NCBI RefSeq assembly: GCF_001758465.1
Contig: NZ_MJIC01000017.1
Coordinates: forward strand, 1 to 64,000
Reading direction: 5' to 3'
DNA: 64,000 nt
From: Marisediminitalea lipolytica
Lineage (GTDB): Bacteria; Pseudomonadota; Gammaproteobacteria; Enterobacterales; Alteromonadaceae
Position 1 is the stretch's first letter, and every line of letters starts with the position of its first letter. Made by a program: the position numbers and the translations under genes. This document shows, in pieces, positions 25,143 to 35,179 of this stretch. The notes under the pieces were generated by a model that was given only the letters and a program-made list of their open reading frames with translations, was not told the DNA's origin and searched no databases.

Positions 25143-26036
25143 ATGGAATCGATCCCCGGCCTGGCAAGCCCCACTGTTGACCTCGATTTGTTACGCTCGT
25201 TTATTGCCATTGCTGAAACCGGCAATATGACTAACGCAGCTAAGGTCGTATTTCGTACGCCGGCGGCTATTAGTATGCAAGTTAAAAAACTCGAAGCACA
25301 GTTGGATAAAAAGCTACTTGAGCGGAGTTCGCGCGCTATCGTGCTGACCAAAGATGGCGAAACCCTGCTTAGCTATGGCCGGCAATTGTTAAGCCTTAAT
25401 CAAACCCTGATGGATGCGTTTATCAAGCCCAACCTGCAAGGTACTGTCAGGCTGGGATTGCCTGAGCAGTTTGGCGCCACGGTATTACCAGCGATTCTGG
25501 CGCAGTTTAAACGCGATTTTCCCCATGTGGATGTGGATGTGTTGCTGGGTAGAAGCGTTGATATTAAAGATAAATTTGACGCGGCCAGTATTGATCTCGG
25601 CTTGATTTCGTCCAATGAGCTATCACTGCAAAGTCCCCAGGTGAAGTTTTTGCGTTCAGAACCCATGTATTGGGTGAGTCAGAAAGGCAGTGAAATTCCG
25701 GCCCAGCGCCCTTTATTACTTTCGTTGGCTGAACCCGGCTGTTCCTGGCGTAAGTTGGCGCTTGAAGCGTTGGATAATGCCAGGATCCCCTATCGCATAG
25801 CTTACACCAGCGATAACTTTATGGGGCAGTTAGCGGCGGTGGACGCTAATCTGGCGATCGCTGCGGTGCCTGAGTCACTGCTAAAAAAGCGTCTGGTTGA
25901 TATCAGTCCGATTAACAGCCTGCCACCAATGGGCAGTGTGCAAAGCTACCTGTTATTGTCTGGTTCAGCGTCACCGGCGGCGCAAACCCTGGGGCGTTAT
26001 CTTGAAGGCCAATTGACAGAAAATAGCAAAATATAG
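25143..26036 (+). CDS. LysR-family transcriptional regulator
   Basis: A 297-residue regulator. The winged helix-turn-helix lies at about 13-70 (LDLLRSFIAIAETGNMTNAAKVVFRTPAAISMQVKKLE in part), followed by the two-lobed effector domain (TVRLGLPEQFGATVLPAIL). No repressor or activator partner is obvious. The next gene, a membrane protein 65 bp downstream on the same strand, may be co-transcribed. LysR regulators often control divergent genes, but upstream lies only the weak small frame and the lipoprotein operon's end. Confidence 0.9.
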   Translation: MESIPGLASPTVDLDLLRSFIAIAETGNMTNAAKVVFRTPAAISMQVKKLEAQLDKKLLERSSRAIVLTKDGETLLSYGRQLLSLNQTLMDAFIKPNLQGTVRLGLPEQFGATVLPAILAQFKRDFPHVDVDVLLGRSVDIKDKFDAASIDLGLISSNELSLQSPQVKFLRSEPMYWVSQKGSEIPAQRPLLLSLAEPGCSWRKLALEALDNARIPYRIAYTSDNFMGQLAAVDANLAIAAVPESLLKKRLVDISPINSLPPMGSVQSYLLLSGSASPAAQTLGRYLEGQLTENSKI

Positions 26037-26100
26037 TCTAAGGTTGTCCTGCATTCATTGGGGATAGCAGGGGAGTAGTGATAAACAGGGATGTATAACA

Positions 26101-26796
26101 ATGGCATCGGCAACAGTAAAATCACAGGGTGTTATCGCGGCAATTACAGGGGCACTTTGTTTTATAACCGGTGTCGTTACCATGCAGTGGATAGCGCCGG
26201 ATATTTATCAGTTTCCAGAGGGGCGGTTGCGGGTTATTGAGCAATATGGCTGGTTGCTGCATCTTTGGCATTTTATCGTATTTCCGCTGGTGGGACTGAG
26301 TGTGTTTTTTCTGAATCGGGCGCTGATAGTGCAGACCACCAGGCCTTTCGGTAAATTTGCCACGGTTTGCACCATAGCCTGTTGTATTGCTCTTTCCCAC
26401 GACATCGCGATTTTTATTATCGAAACCATGTCTAATGAAATGTTTATTAAACAGCAGTCGGCCAATCATGCGGAGCAGGTTGAGCTAACCATGTTTATCT
26501 ATACGATTCTAAACAAGCTGCGAGTCAGCACCGAATGGGGCATCGATGTGTGGTTGTGCCTGATCAACCTGTTTATGCTGCTGCAAGGTCGTTTCCATCC
26601 GGCGGTTCAGGTGCTGGGTATTGCTACTGGCGTAACCGGTGTACTGGTGCTGGTTAATCCGGCTTTTCATCACTGGCAAATGACCTACCTGGCGGCGATG
26701 ATTTTATGGTTTGTGGTTGTGGCTGTCTGGCTGGCCAAAGAAAAAAACGACACACTTATGCCTGTGCAAAGTGCAGATGATCAGGTTTGCCCGTAA
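26101..26796 (+). CDS. multi-pass membrane protein of unknown function
   Basis: A 231-residue protein with about six hydrophobic helices (VIAAITGALCFITGVVTM, HLWHFIVFPLVGLSVFFL, VCTIACCIALSHDIAIFII, and three near the C-terminus). Charged His and Asp residues inside helices (LHLWHF, SHDIAIF, FHHWQM) could bind a metal or heme, but no family is recognised. AGGGA precedes the ATG. It lies 65 bp after the LysR gene. Its 3' end overlaps that of the convergent barrel-like gene by 16 bp. Confidence 0.6.
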   Translation: MASATVKSQGVIAAITGALCFITGVVTMQWIAPDIYQFPEGRLRVIEQYGWLLHLWHFIVFPLVGLSVFFLNRALIVQTTRPFGKFATVCTIACCIALSHDIAIFIIETMSNEMFIKQQSANHAEQVELTMFIYTILNKLRVSTEWGIDVWLCLINLFMLLQGRFHPAVQVLGIATGVTGVLVLVNPAFHHWQMTYLAAMILWFVVVAVWLAKEKNDTLMPVQSADDQVCP

Positions 26797-27752
26797 TAAA
26801 ATTCAAAGCGCATCGCCAACCCGTAAGACGCTTTAAAATCTTCGTTGCGCAGCCATATCACAAATGGCTCTAATTCAAAAAACAACCACTGTCGCTTGTA
26901 CTGGGTGCGCCAGCGGGCACTGGTATAAACTTCAGTAAGCTGGTGATTGGGTTCGGTAGTGCCTTTGGTTACAAAGGTATACAGTACCGCACTTTGGTCG
27001 GTTAACGGCCGCAGGTACTGGAACTCGTGACGCCATAACCAGTCTTCAAAACGATCGCGATAGTAATAACGGTTGTGAAAGCGCAGGTACTTTTCGTCTG
27101 CCAGTTGATAGGAAAAGTTTAAGCCTAGCTCTGCACCTAATTGGTCACGGGTGTAGTAATACAGTTCGCCATCGTAGCGTAGTGATAACGGCGCAGACAA
27201 GGCCAGTGTATCTTCATATTGTCCTTTGACAAACAGCTGGTCCCGTCGTCCGGCACCGATTCGATAGGACAGCGGGGAACTTTGTTCTTTCTGGTAGCGT
27301 AACGATAACGTGGTGGAATCCCGGTTTTCGTTAACCGCATCACGGGCGGCTCTGATGGAGTCTTCCCGGTCGTAGCTTTCATCATCGGAGAGCATCAGGT
27401 CGACACGGTTTTTCAAAGCGGGCAGTTTTACCCTGACTCTGAAACGAAAATCCTGGGCGGCGAGATCCCGGGTGCGGGGCTCCCAGCCAAATCTCACCCG
27501 GCCTTCGGCCCGGGCGTTTTCGTGTTCGTCGCTGTTTTCCAGCGCAAAAAACTCATCAAGTCGTTTGGCGGTGTTATCCATAGACTGGCTGAAATTACTA
27601 TGCCAGCTGTCCAGCCAGGTATGTGTTGGAGTTTTATTCGCGGGTAATGACTCTCGTTCAACAGCGTCTGTTGCTGATTGCCCGAACGCGGGGGCATTGC
27701 AGAGCAAACAAAGTAAGAGCCATGTTTTGCGGTGCAAGGAATTTACCAACAA
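26781..27752 (-). CDS. putative outer-membrane beta-barrel protein
   Basis: A 323-residue protein with a signal peptide (WLLLCLLCNAPAFGQS). After a charged helical stretch of about 60 residues, alternating polar/hydrophobic strands rich in Tyr, Arg and Asp follow (FRFRVRVKLPAL, TLSLRYQKEQSSP, YRIGAGRRDQLF, YLRFHNRYYYRDRF), ending near YGLAMRFEFYYGQT. This is the look of an outer-membrane barrel. There is no ATG at the start: TTG at 27752 with AAGGA 10 nt upstream is the likely start, with another TTG five codons in. The family is not recognised. Confidence 0.6.
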   Translation of the reverse strand: MLVNSLHRKTWLLLCLLCNAPAFGQSATDAVERESLPANKTPTHTWLDSWHSNFSQSMDNTAKRLDEFFALENSDEHENARAEGRVRFGWEPRTRDLAAQDFRFRVRVKLPALKNRVDLMLSDDESYDREDSIRAARDAVNENRDSTTLSLRYQKEQSSPLSYRIGAGRRDQLFVKGQYEDTLALSAPLSLRYDGELYYYTRDQLGAELGLNFSYQLADEKYLRFHNRYYYRDRFEDWLWRHEFQYLRPLTDQSAVLYTFVTKGTTEPNHQLTEVYTSARWRTQYKRQWLFFELEPFVIWLRNEDFKASYGLAMRFEFYYGQT

Positions 27753-28071
27753 AGTAACCAGATCCTTCTGAAATTAACAGACAAAAGCGAGGACTTCCCC
27801 ACTTGATGTTGCCTGATAATACGTGGACGGGGAATGTTTAGCTTGCGCGATAATGCCCCGGCCTGCAAATAAATTTTGTCGATAATGACGCTAACAGACA
27901 TCCTGTGGTCGAAGCTGCCTGAAATTTAGCCACTCATGGCAAAGTTGCCGTAAATCAATACTGGCTAATCCCACCGGGCTCGGTAGAATAGACCGATAAA
28001 ACGATAAAAGTGCTGTCGTTAAGAAAGGTTGGTGGCATACTGTAGCCACAGATGTAAGCAAGAGGTTTTTT
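27753..28071. other. intergenic region upstream of tatA
   Basis: This 319-bp gap separates the divergent barrel-like gene and tatA and should contain both promoters. AGAGG lies just before tatA. I see no RNA gene, clear promoter hexamer pair or repeat. Confidence 0.45.
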
Positions 28072-28308
28072 ATGGGCAATATTGGTTGGGTACAATTACT
28101 GATTGTACTGGTTATCGTAGTGCTGTTGTTTGGCACCAAAAAATTAAAAGGCATTGGTTCGGATCTGGGCGGAGCGATTAAAGGCTTCAAAAAGGCCGTT
28201 TCAGAAGAAGATGCCGATTTCAAAGAGCCGCAGGCCAAAGTTGAAGATAAGCCAAAGGCCGAGAGCGGTGCCGTAAAAACAGAAAGTGAAGTTAAAGAAA
28301 AACACTAA
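28072..28308 (+). CDS. tatA: Sec-independent translocase subunit TatA
   Basis: The 78-residue pore subunit of the twin-arginine translocase, which exports folded proteins across the inner membrane. It has one N-terminal helix ([20 protein letters not shown]) with the conserved FGTKKL hinge, then an amphipathic helix ([16 protein letters not shown]) and an acidic, Lys-rich tail. AGAGG sits 6 nt before the ATG. Its stop overlaps the tatB start (TAATG), so translation is coupled. Confidence 0.95.
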   Translation: MGNIGWVQLLIVLVIVVLLFGTKKLKGIGSDLGGAIKGFKKAVSEEDADFKEPQAKVEDKPKAESGAVKTESEVKEKH

Positions 28309-28607
28309 TGTTTGATATCGGGTTTTGGGAAATCCTGCTGATAGGCGTGTTAGCGCTGATAGTGCTGGGGCCTGAGCGGCTTCCCGGCGCAATAAGATCT
28401 ACTCTTAAAACAGTGCGCAGCGTTCGCAATGTTGCCAGCGGATTCAAAGAAGAGGTTGAGCATCAGCTGCGGGTTCATGAGTTACATGAAAACCTGAAGA
28501 AAGCAGAACAGCAGGGCCTCAAAGACCTGTCGCCGGAATTACAGAACAGTGTGGACGAACTGAAACAAGCTGCCGAATCTGTTCAAGAACCGTATAAAAA
28601 GCCATAG
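28308..28607 (+). CDS. tatB: Sec-independent translocase subunit TatB
   Basis: A 99-residue protein that, with TatC, recognises twin-arginine signals. The N-terminal helix [22 protein letters not shown] carries the TatB-specific LGPERLP motif, followed by a long charged amphipathic helix ([20 protein letters not shown]). It is shorter than E. coli TatB (171 residues) but normal for this order. The start overlaps the tatA stop, and the stop abuts the tatC start. Confidence 0.95.
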   Translation: MFDIGFWEILLIGVLALIVLGPERLPGAIRSTLKTVRSVRNVASGFKEEVEHQLRVHELHENLKKAEQQGLKDLSPELQNSVDELKQAAESVQEPYKKP

Positions 28608-29351
28608 ATGTCAGAAGAAAATAGCCTTATATCGCACTTAATAGAGCTGCGTTCACGATTGTTGCGCGCAGTATTAAGTGTTTTGCTGGTGTTTATTTGT
28701 TTAGCGTATTTTTCTAACGATTTATATCACTTACTGGCTCAACCGTTGCTAAAAACGATGCCGGCGAACTCTTCAATGATTGCTACCGATGTGGCATCAC
28801 CCTTTTTTGCTCCCTTTAAACTCACCATGGTACTGTCGTTTTTTATCGCCATTCCTTACGTGTTGTATCAGGTCTGGGGGTTTGTTGCGCCGGGTCTTTA
28901 TCGCAATGAGAAAAAACTCGTTGCCCCCTTACTGTTTTCCAGTACTGTGCTGTTTTATTCCGGGATGGCATTTGCCTATTACGTGGTATTTCCGGTGGTG
29001 TTCGCCTTCTTTAACTCGGTCGCGCCTGAAGGGGTTACCGTGGCTACCGACATCAACAGCTATCTGAATTTTGTTCTTAAGTTGTTTTTCGCTTTTGGTG
29101 TGTCATTTGAGATCCCGGTTGCTATCGTACTGTTGTGCTGGACAGGCGTAACAAACGCAGAAAGTCTTCGTCAAAAACGTCCTTACGTGATCGTTGGGGC
29201 CTTTGTGGTTGGCATGTTATTAACGCCTCCTGATGTTATTTCGCAATCATTACTGGCAATCCCTATGTGGATTCTGTACGAGTTTGGAATAATCGTGGGT
29301 GGTTTTTATTCGCGTGATAAAGAAGAGTCAGAGCCCGAAACTACCGAATAA
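28608..29351 (+). CDS. tatC: Sec-independent translocase subunit TatC
   Basis: The 247-residue six-helix core of the Tat receptor. The N-terminal [16 protein letters not shown] is the signal-peptide-contact motif, with conserved Glu and Arg. The cytosolic loop is [12 protein letters not shown], and the [19 protein letters not shown]-type helices follow. The exported substrate set in this window probably includes the RRR-signal intradiol-like protein (inference). Confidence 0.97.
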   Translation: MSEENSLISHLIELRSRLLRAVLSVLLVFICLAYFSNDLYHLLAQPLLKTMPANSSMIATDVASPFFAPFKLTMVLSFFIAIPYVLYQVWGFVAPGLYRNEKKLVAPLLFSSTVLFYSGMAFAYYVVFPVVFAFFNSVAPEGVTVATDINSYLNFVLKLFFAFGVSFEIPVAIVLLCWTGVTNAESLRQKRPYVIVGAFVVGMLLTPPDVISQSLLAIPMWILYEFGIIVGGFYSRDKEESEPETTE

Positions 29352-29396
29352 TGTAATCGCACGTTAAGGGCATAATAAAAAAATAGGACACTTGTC

Positions 29397-29942
29397 ATGA
29401 AAAAACTGATTTTCCTTTTAGTACCCGTAGTGCTGCTTACTCTGTCAGCTCCTGGTCTGGCTGATAACTTAGCGCAGTCGATGGCAAACTGTAAGCGTAT
29501 CGCTGATGATCAGCAACGACTGACCTGTTTCGACGCCATCAGTAGCCACGATCTGGCGCGTATGCTAATAAACGGTTCGTCCAGCACGGAACCGGTGAGA
29601 AATCCACCACGAGGACAGGCCGTCGCGGCGCAAAAACGTCCGCAACAGGTGGTAGCAAGCGCCCCCGAACCAGTCAGCAGTGTTGGTGACTTTGGTCTTG
29701 ATCCGAAAACCCCTGAAGCTGAAGTCGACGAAATTACCGCGACCATTATCGATATCTCCGAAAATGCCCGTGGAAAACTGTTTATCAAACTGGATAACGG
29801 CACCCGCTGGGAACAAAAAGATAACCAGCACCTCAAACTTTCTGAGGGTATGACGGTGTCGGTTGAGCGCGGCATATTAGGCGCATTCTACTTGTCTCAT
29901 GACGGCTCCAATCGCCGCATCAAAGTGAAGCGAACTCAGTAA
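29397..29942 (+). CDS. periplasmic protein of unknown function in the tat operon
   Basis: A 181-residue protein with a Sec signal peptide (LIFLLVPVVLLTLSAPGLAD). A short block MANCKRIADDQQRLTCFDAI follows, a two-Cys motif seen at the N-terminus of several periplasmic accessory proteins. A Pro/Ala linker comes next, then a small beta-rich domain (ITATIIDISENARGKLFIKL, ending RRIKVKRTQ). AGGA is 8 nt before the ATG. It lies between tatC and tatD with short gaps, so it is probably co-transcribed. A functional link with Tat is not established. Confidence 0.65.
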   Translation: MKKLIFLLVPVVLLTLSAPGLADNLAQSMANCKRIADDQQRLTCFDAISSHDLARMLINGSSSTEPVRNPPRGQAVAAQKRPQQVVASAPEPVSSVGDFGLDPKTPEAEVDEITATIIDISENARGKLFIKLDNGTRWEQKDNQHLKLSEGMTVSVERGILGAFYLSHDGSNRRIKVKRTQ

Positions 29943-29943
29943 T

Positions 29944-30714
29944 ATGGCCTGGTTTGACGCCGGCATTAATATGTTTGACGAACGTATGCCGGCAGAGCAA
30001 ACCCTGTCTGCCGCGTTAGCCGCAGGCGTTACGCGTTTGTGCCTTATAACCACCCATCCTGATGAGTGGCAACAGGCAGAAGACTATTACCGTCAGTATC
30101 CGGACCAGCTGTGTTATACCCTGGGCATCCATCCTCATAACGCTAAAGTTGCGCAACCAGAGCATTTTGCTGAGCTGCGGGCAAGGGCTACACAGCCAGG
30201 CGTGGTTGCTATTGGTGAATGTGGCCTCGATTACAACCGGGATTTCTCTCCTCGTGATGTGCAGCGGCAGGTCTTTTCGACGCAATTGCAAATCGCCGTT
30301 GAACTCAACAAGCCGGTTTATCTGCATGAGCGCGATGCTTTTGCCGACCAGCTAGCGATTCTGGAACCTGTTAAAGCGCAGCTTCAGGGCGGCATTGCCC
30401 ATTGTTTCACCGGCAACACAGAGCAAATGCAGGCTTACCTGGCGCTGGGGTTACATATCGGCATTACCGGTTGGGTGTGTGACGATAAACGCGGCCAGGC
30501 ATTGCGAGAGGCTGTTTTACAATTACCTGTCGAGCGTCTTATTATGGAAACCGATGCGCCCTATTTGTATCCTAAAGACCGCAAACCCCGACAGCGGAAT
30601 AATGCCCCGGCGTACTTGCCGCATATCGGCCATGCCGTTGCGCAGCTGAAGGCGATGGCACCAGATAGGTTACAAGAAATTAGCTTTAACAATACAGAAC
30701 AATTATTTAGCTAA
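29944..30714 (+). CDS. tatD: TatD-family metal-dependent DNase
   Basis: A 256-residue TIM-barrel hydrolase with 3'-5' exonuclease activity in E. coli, linked to DNA repair under oxidative stress and not needed for Tat export. It shows the metal-site blocks LGIHPH, IGECGLDYNRDF, PVYLHERDA, IAHCFTGN and METDAPYL. The first strand has DAGIN in place of HxH, as in E. coli TatD and unlike YcfH. It starts 2 nt after the preceding stop. Confidence 0.92.
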   Translation: MAWFDAGINMFDERMPAEQTLSAALAAGVTRLCLITTHPDEWQQAEDYYRQYPDQLCYTLGIHPHNAKVAQPEHFAELRARATQPGVVAIGECGLDYNRDFSPRDVQRQVFSTQLQIAVELNKPVYLHERDAFADQLAILEPVKAQLQGGIAHCFTGNTEQMQAYLALGLHIGITGWVCDDKRGQALREAVLQLPVERLIMETDAPYLYPKDRKPRQRNNAPAYLPHIGHAVAQLKAMAPDRLQEISFNNTEQLFS

Positions 30715-30728
30715 CAGAGCATTCAGGT

Positions 30729-32612
30729 ATGCAAATATTGGCGGCAACTAAGCTGGTTACACAGAAGACCTTATTTATACTGACCAGTCTGATAGTGGTA
30801 GCGGTGCTTATCATTTTTACCCGTTCGGCCCTGATTAATGGCCAGCCAACCGTGCAGCCAACGCTTTTGACTGCCGGGGGCGATAGCCTGCCTGCCACGT
30901 TAGAAGAACTCCAGGCCGACAAATCAGTCAGCTGGAATGAGATACCCAATCCGGCCAATTTTGGTTACAGCGATGCCGCCCACTGGCTTAAATTTGATTT
31001 ACCCGCAGCCCGGGTTAATCACTCTGAATCTTATCTGGAAATAGACTACCCCTTACTTGATTACATCGACCTGTGGTTTGTACAGGGTGATTCAGTAAGC
31101 CATTTTACCACGGGCGACAGCCAGCCTTTTCAGCAGCGAAAGCTAAAGTATCACGGCTTTTTATTCGCGCTGCCGGATAACGATAAACCCATTGAAGTGT
31201 TTATTTATGTGCGCTCCCGAAGTGTTGTCAAAGTTCCGGTAAAGGTCTGGCAGCGTGAAATATTCAGCGAACACACCGCTAATACCAATTTGATTATGGG
31301 TTTGTTCTTTGGTTTGCTGCTGGCTATGGGACTGAGTAATTTGTTTTTCTTCTTTACCACCCGCAGCCTGACTTTTTTATTTTATACCGGCTATGTGTTT
31401 TGTCTGGGCCTCACGCTGGCAACGGTCCACGGTTTTAGTTTTAAATACCTGTGGCCACAGCAGGTCTGGTTTCAGGGGCAGTCGGTTGGCTTTCTGGCCA
31501 GCGCTACACTGGTGTTTGCAGTAATTTTTTCCGCCTCCTTGCTGGAAGTGCATAAACATAGCCGCTGGTTATCGCGGTGTTTTAACGGTCTGGCTATAGC
31601 GTTTGCCGTGCTGACACTGAGTTCACTTTTGCTTGATTACGCGATGTCGATCAAAATGTTTTTGGTACTGCTCACCATTACCGTATTTTTGATTATGGGA
31701 GTGGCTGTTTGGTTTGCTTACAGAAGGGTTAATATTGCCGGTTATTATGCGTTGGCATGGAGTGCACTGTTAATCAGCGCGCTATCGGCCAGTCTGGATA
31801 ACCTTGGCGTGGTGAGCATGCCTATTCCGTCACAGGTATTACTGGTTTACGGCGCTACTATTGAAGCACTGATGCTGTCTTTTATCCTGGCTATCAGCTA
31901 CAGTCGCCAGCGTGACGAAATCCTGTTTGCCAAGGAAGAAGCGTTAATTCGTGAGCGGGAAGTGGTCAGTACCAAGCAGGAGTTAATCGATTTGCAGCAA
32001 CGTGCCCAGGACGATCTGGAGTACAAAGTTCAGGAGCGGACCCTGGAACTTGAAATTGCGCTGCGTGAACTGTCTGACGCCAACCGTGAGCTGGAAAAGC
32101 TCAACACCATCGACCCCTTAACGGGTATTCGTAACCGACGCCATTTTGATAAGCGGTTGCAGGCTGAAGGGCGCCGCAGTCGTCGTGAGCAAACTTCGCT
32201 GGCGCTGGCCATGATCGATATTGACCATTTTAAACAAATTAATGACCGTTTTGGCCACACCGTCGGTGATGCCTGTATTCGCCATGTGGCACAAACGCTA
32301 CAGAGCCTGCTGAAACGTCCGTCCGACGATGTCTGTCGCTACGGCGGTGAGGAATTTGCTATCATTTTGCCTAACACCGATTTGCAGGGCGCCGCGCAAC
32401 TGGTTGAGACAATGCGTCAGCAGCTTGAAGTAACGCCTTGTATCGTTGATTCGCAAACTATTTCGTTAACCATGAGTAGTGGCGTAGCCAGTGCAGTGAT
32501 TGCCCATGCCGAGGCCGAAATGGATCTGTTAAAACTGGCCGACGAGCGGTTATATGCCGCTAAACAAGCGGGCCGGAATCAGGTCGTTGCCACTATAGAA
32601 CAACCACACTGA
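30729..32612 (+). CDS. 7TMR-DISM membrane diguanylate cyclase
   Basis: A 627-residue receptor. One N-terminal helix (about 14-34) leads to a periplasmic 7TMR-DISMED2-like domain (40-175, with WLKFDLP and YLEIDYPLLDYIDLW). Seven helices span about 185-395, followed by a coiled coil (395-460) and a GGDEF domain. GGEEF at 539-543 is intact, and the I-site RPSD (530-533) is correctly spaced for product inhibition. It makes c-di-GMP in response to an external, probably carbohydrate-like, signal (inference from the family). It sits between tatD and hemB, a location with no obvious functional tie. Confidence 0.92.
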   Translation: MQILAATKLVTQKTLFILTSLIVVAVLIIFTRSALINGQPTVQPTLLTAGGDSLPATLEELQADKSVSWNEIPNPANFGYSDAAHWLKFDLPAARVNHSESYLEIDYPLLDYIDLWFVQGDSVSHFTTGDSQPFQQRKLKYHGFLFALPDNDKPIEVFIYVRSRSVVKVPVKVWQREIFSEHTANTNLIMGLFFGLLLAMGLSNLFFFFTTRSLTFLFYTGYVFCLGLTLATVHGFSFKYLWPQQVWFQGQSVGFLASATLVFAVIFSASLLEVHKHSRWLSRCFNGLAIAFAVLTLSSLLLDYAMSIKMFLVLLTITVFLIMGVAVWFAYRRVNIAGYYALAWSALLISALSASLDNLGVVSMPIPSQVLLVYGATIEALMLSFILAISYSRQRDEILFAKEEALIREREVVSTKQELIDLQQRAQDDLEYKVQERTLELEIALRELSDANRELEKLNTIDPLTGIRNRRHFDKRLQAEGRRSRREQTSLALAMIDIDHFKQINDRFGHTVGDACIRHVAQTLQSLLKRPSDDVCRYGGEEFAIILPNTDLQGAAQLVETMRQQLEVTPCIVDSQTISLTMSSGVASAVIAHAEAEMDLLKLADERLYAAKQAGRNQVVATIEQPH

Positions 32613-33626
<1,014 letters not shown>

Positions 33627-33641
33627 GCTAAATCTAAAAGG

Positions 33642-33675
33642 GGCTGGCCAGTTACCGACAGGTAAGCTGCCAGCC
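33642..33675. terminator. hairpin between hemB and ppx/gppA
   Basis: A 7-bp outer stem (33642-33648 with 33669-33675) with an inner stem around the GACA loop spans the convergent 3' ends. It is followed by TGCTTTA rather than a strong T-run, so it is only a candidate. Confidence 0.4.
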
Positions 33676-35163
33676 TGCTTTATGCTGAAGCCAGGCTTCA
33701 TTCATCAGCTCAGCGTTGATCAGCGGATGTTCTTTCAGCCATTTTTCCGGAAACGTCAGTACCCAGTCTGAGCCATCGACTTTGAGCTCAATTGCCGGAA
33801 TATGCTGTTGATGACGGCGTAAACACACTACCACGGCAATACGCAAAATACGTAACAAGCCTTCTAACATCGGCTTCACATCACTGTGATACAAGCCGAA
33901 TGGCGCCAGATTAATGGTTTGCCGGTGGGCGCCCACTAAATCTCGGATCGCAGCACGCTGTAAGCGGGTATAACCCGGTAAGTCGATATAGTTAAGAATA
34001 TATGCAGAGTGCTCGTGGTGCTTTTTATATTCGATATGCAGGCCGATTTCGTGCAGCATCGCCGCCGCGTCAAGCACGGTTTCGGTATCCAGATGACAAA
34101 ATGTGGATTGCTGGCACAGCTGTTTACACAGGTTGATGGCCAGGTTTTTCACATTGTTGGCATGGGGTTTGTCGATGTGATAACGGCGGATAGCAGCGTT
34201 CAGCGTCTGCGTGCGGCGGTCGTTGTGCTTAAGGTTATCCAGCATGCCATAAATCAGCCCCTCGCGCAGTGCGCCGCCGGAGATATTCATGGTGCGAATT
34301 TTTAATCGTTCAAACAGCGCCAGCAGGATGGTCAGGCCGCTGGGGAAAATAGGCTGACGGTTTGGTTCCAATCCATCAATGACCAGTTCCTTAATATTGC
34401 CACAGTCGATACACTGTTGTTTAAGGTTGTACAGATAGTCGATGCGAATGGCGTCACTAATACCTTGCTTAACCAGTATTTCGGTAATCGCCTGGGGTGT
34501 GCCAGAAGCGCCTAAGCAGTTCTGCCAGTCAAAACATAAAAAGGCATCCACCACAGGATCAAGTAAATCGTAGGCCGCTTCCTGGGCGCGCTGGAAATTA
34601 CTTTCTGATAATTCGCCATCCAGAAAGTAACGCTCCATAAAGGTTACACAACCCATGTCCAGACTGACCATATGGATAGGGTGCATGTCATTACCGATAA
34701 TAATTTCGGTACTGGCACCGCCGATGTCGATAACCAGTGAATTGCCCTGATTCGCCGATGTGTAAGCTACGCCCAGATAAATCTGGCGGGCCTCTTCGAC
34801 ACCCGAAATGACGTCCAGCGGATGCTTGAGTATTTTTTCTGCGGTGTCGATAAAGGTTTGTGCATTTACGGCTAAACGCAGGGTTGCGGTCGCTACCACC
34901 CGGATATTAGATGCCGGGATATCCTGCAAACGCTCGGCAAAGGTGGTTAAACAGTCCCAGCCGCGTTGCATAGCTTCTTCGCTGAGCACCATGTCCTTGT
35001 CCAGCCCGGCGGCCAGACGCACTTTTTGCTTTATCTTACCAATGATTTGCACGCAGCCATTGGCCACGTGCACCACCACCATATGAAAACTATTCGACCC
35101 CAGGTCAACTGCGGCATAGTATTCGCCAAGTGTTTCGGCATCAAAATCGGTTTGTGGCTGCAT
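33652..35163 (-). CDS. Ppx/GppA phosphatase family protein
   Basis: Exopolyphosphatase or pppGpp 5'-phosphohydrolase. The ASKHA-type core has YAAVDLGSNSFHMVVV (phosphate-1) near residue 15, VIDIGGASTEIIIG near 145 and GLTILLALFERLK. The C-terminal HD-like domain has LHEIGLHIEYKKHHEHSAY. At 503 residues it matches both E. coli GppA (494) and Ppx (513), which sequence alone cannot separate. The ATG at 35163 (MQPQTDFD) is used because the longer frame overlaps rhlB. It lies 16 bp downstream of rhlB, as gppA does in E. coli, which leans toward GppA. Confidence 0.9.
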   Translation of the reverse strand: MQPQTDFDAETLGEYYAAVDLGSNSFHMVVVHVANGCVQIIGKIKQKVRLAAGLDKDMVLSEEAMQRGWDCLTTFAERLQDIPASNIRVVATATLRLAVNAQTFIDTAEKILKHPLDVISGVEEARQIYLGVAYTSANQGNSLVIDIGGASTEIIIGNDMHPIHMVSLDMGCVTFMERYFLDGELSESNFQRAQEAAYDLLDPVVDAFLCFDWQNCLGASGTPQAITEILVKQGISDAIRIDYLYNLKQQCIDCGNIKELVIDGLEPNRQPIFPSGLTILLALFERLKIRTMNISGGALREGLIYGMLDNLKHNDRRTQTLNAAIRRYHIDKPHANNVKNLAINLCKQLCQQSTFCHLDTETVLDAAAMLHEIGLHIEYKKHHEHSAYILNYIDLPGYTRLQRAAIRDLVGAHRQTINLAPFGLYHSDVKPMLEGLLRILRIAVVVCLRRHQQHIPAIELKVDGSDWVLTFPEKWLKEHPLINAELMNEAWLQHKAGWQLTCR

Positions 35164-35179
35164 AGCGTTTACTACGGTA

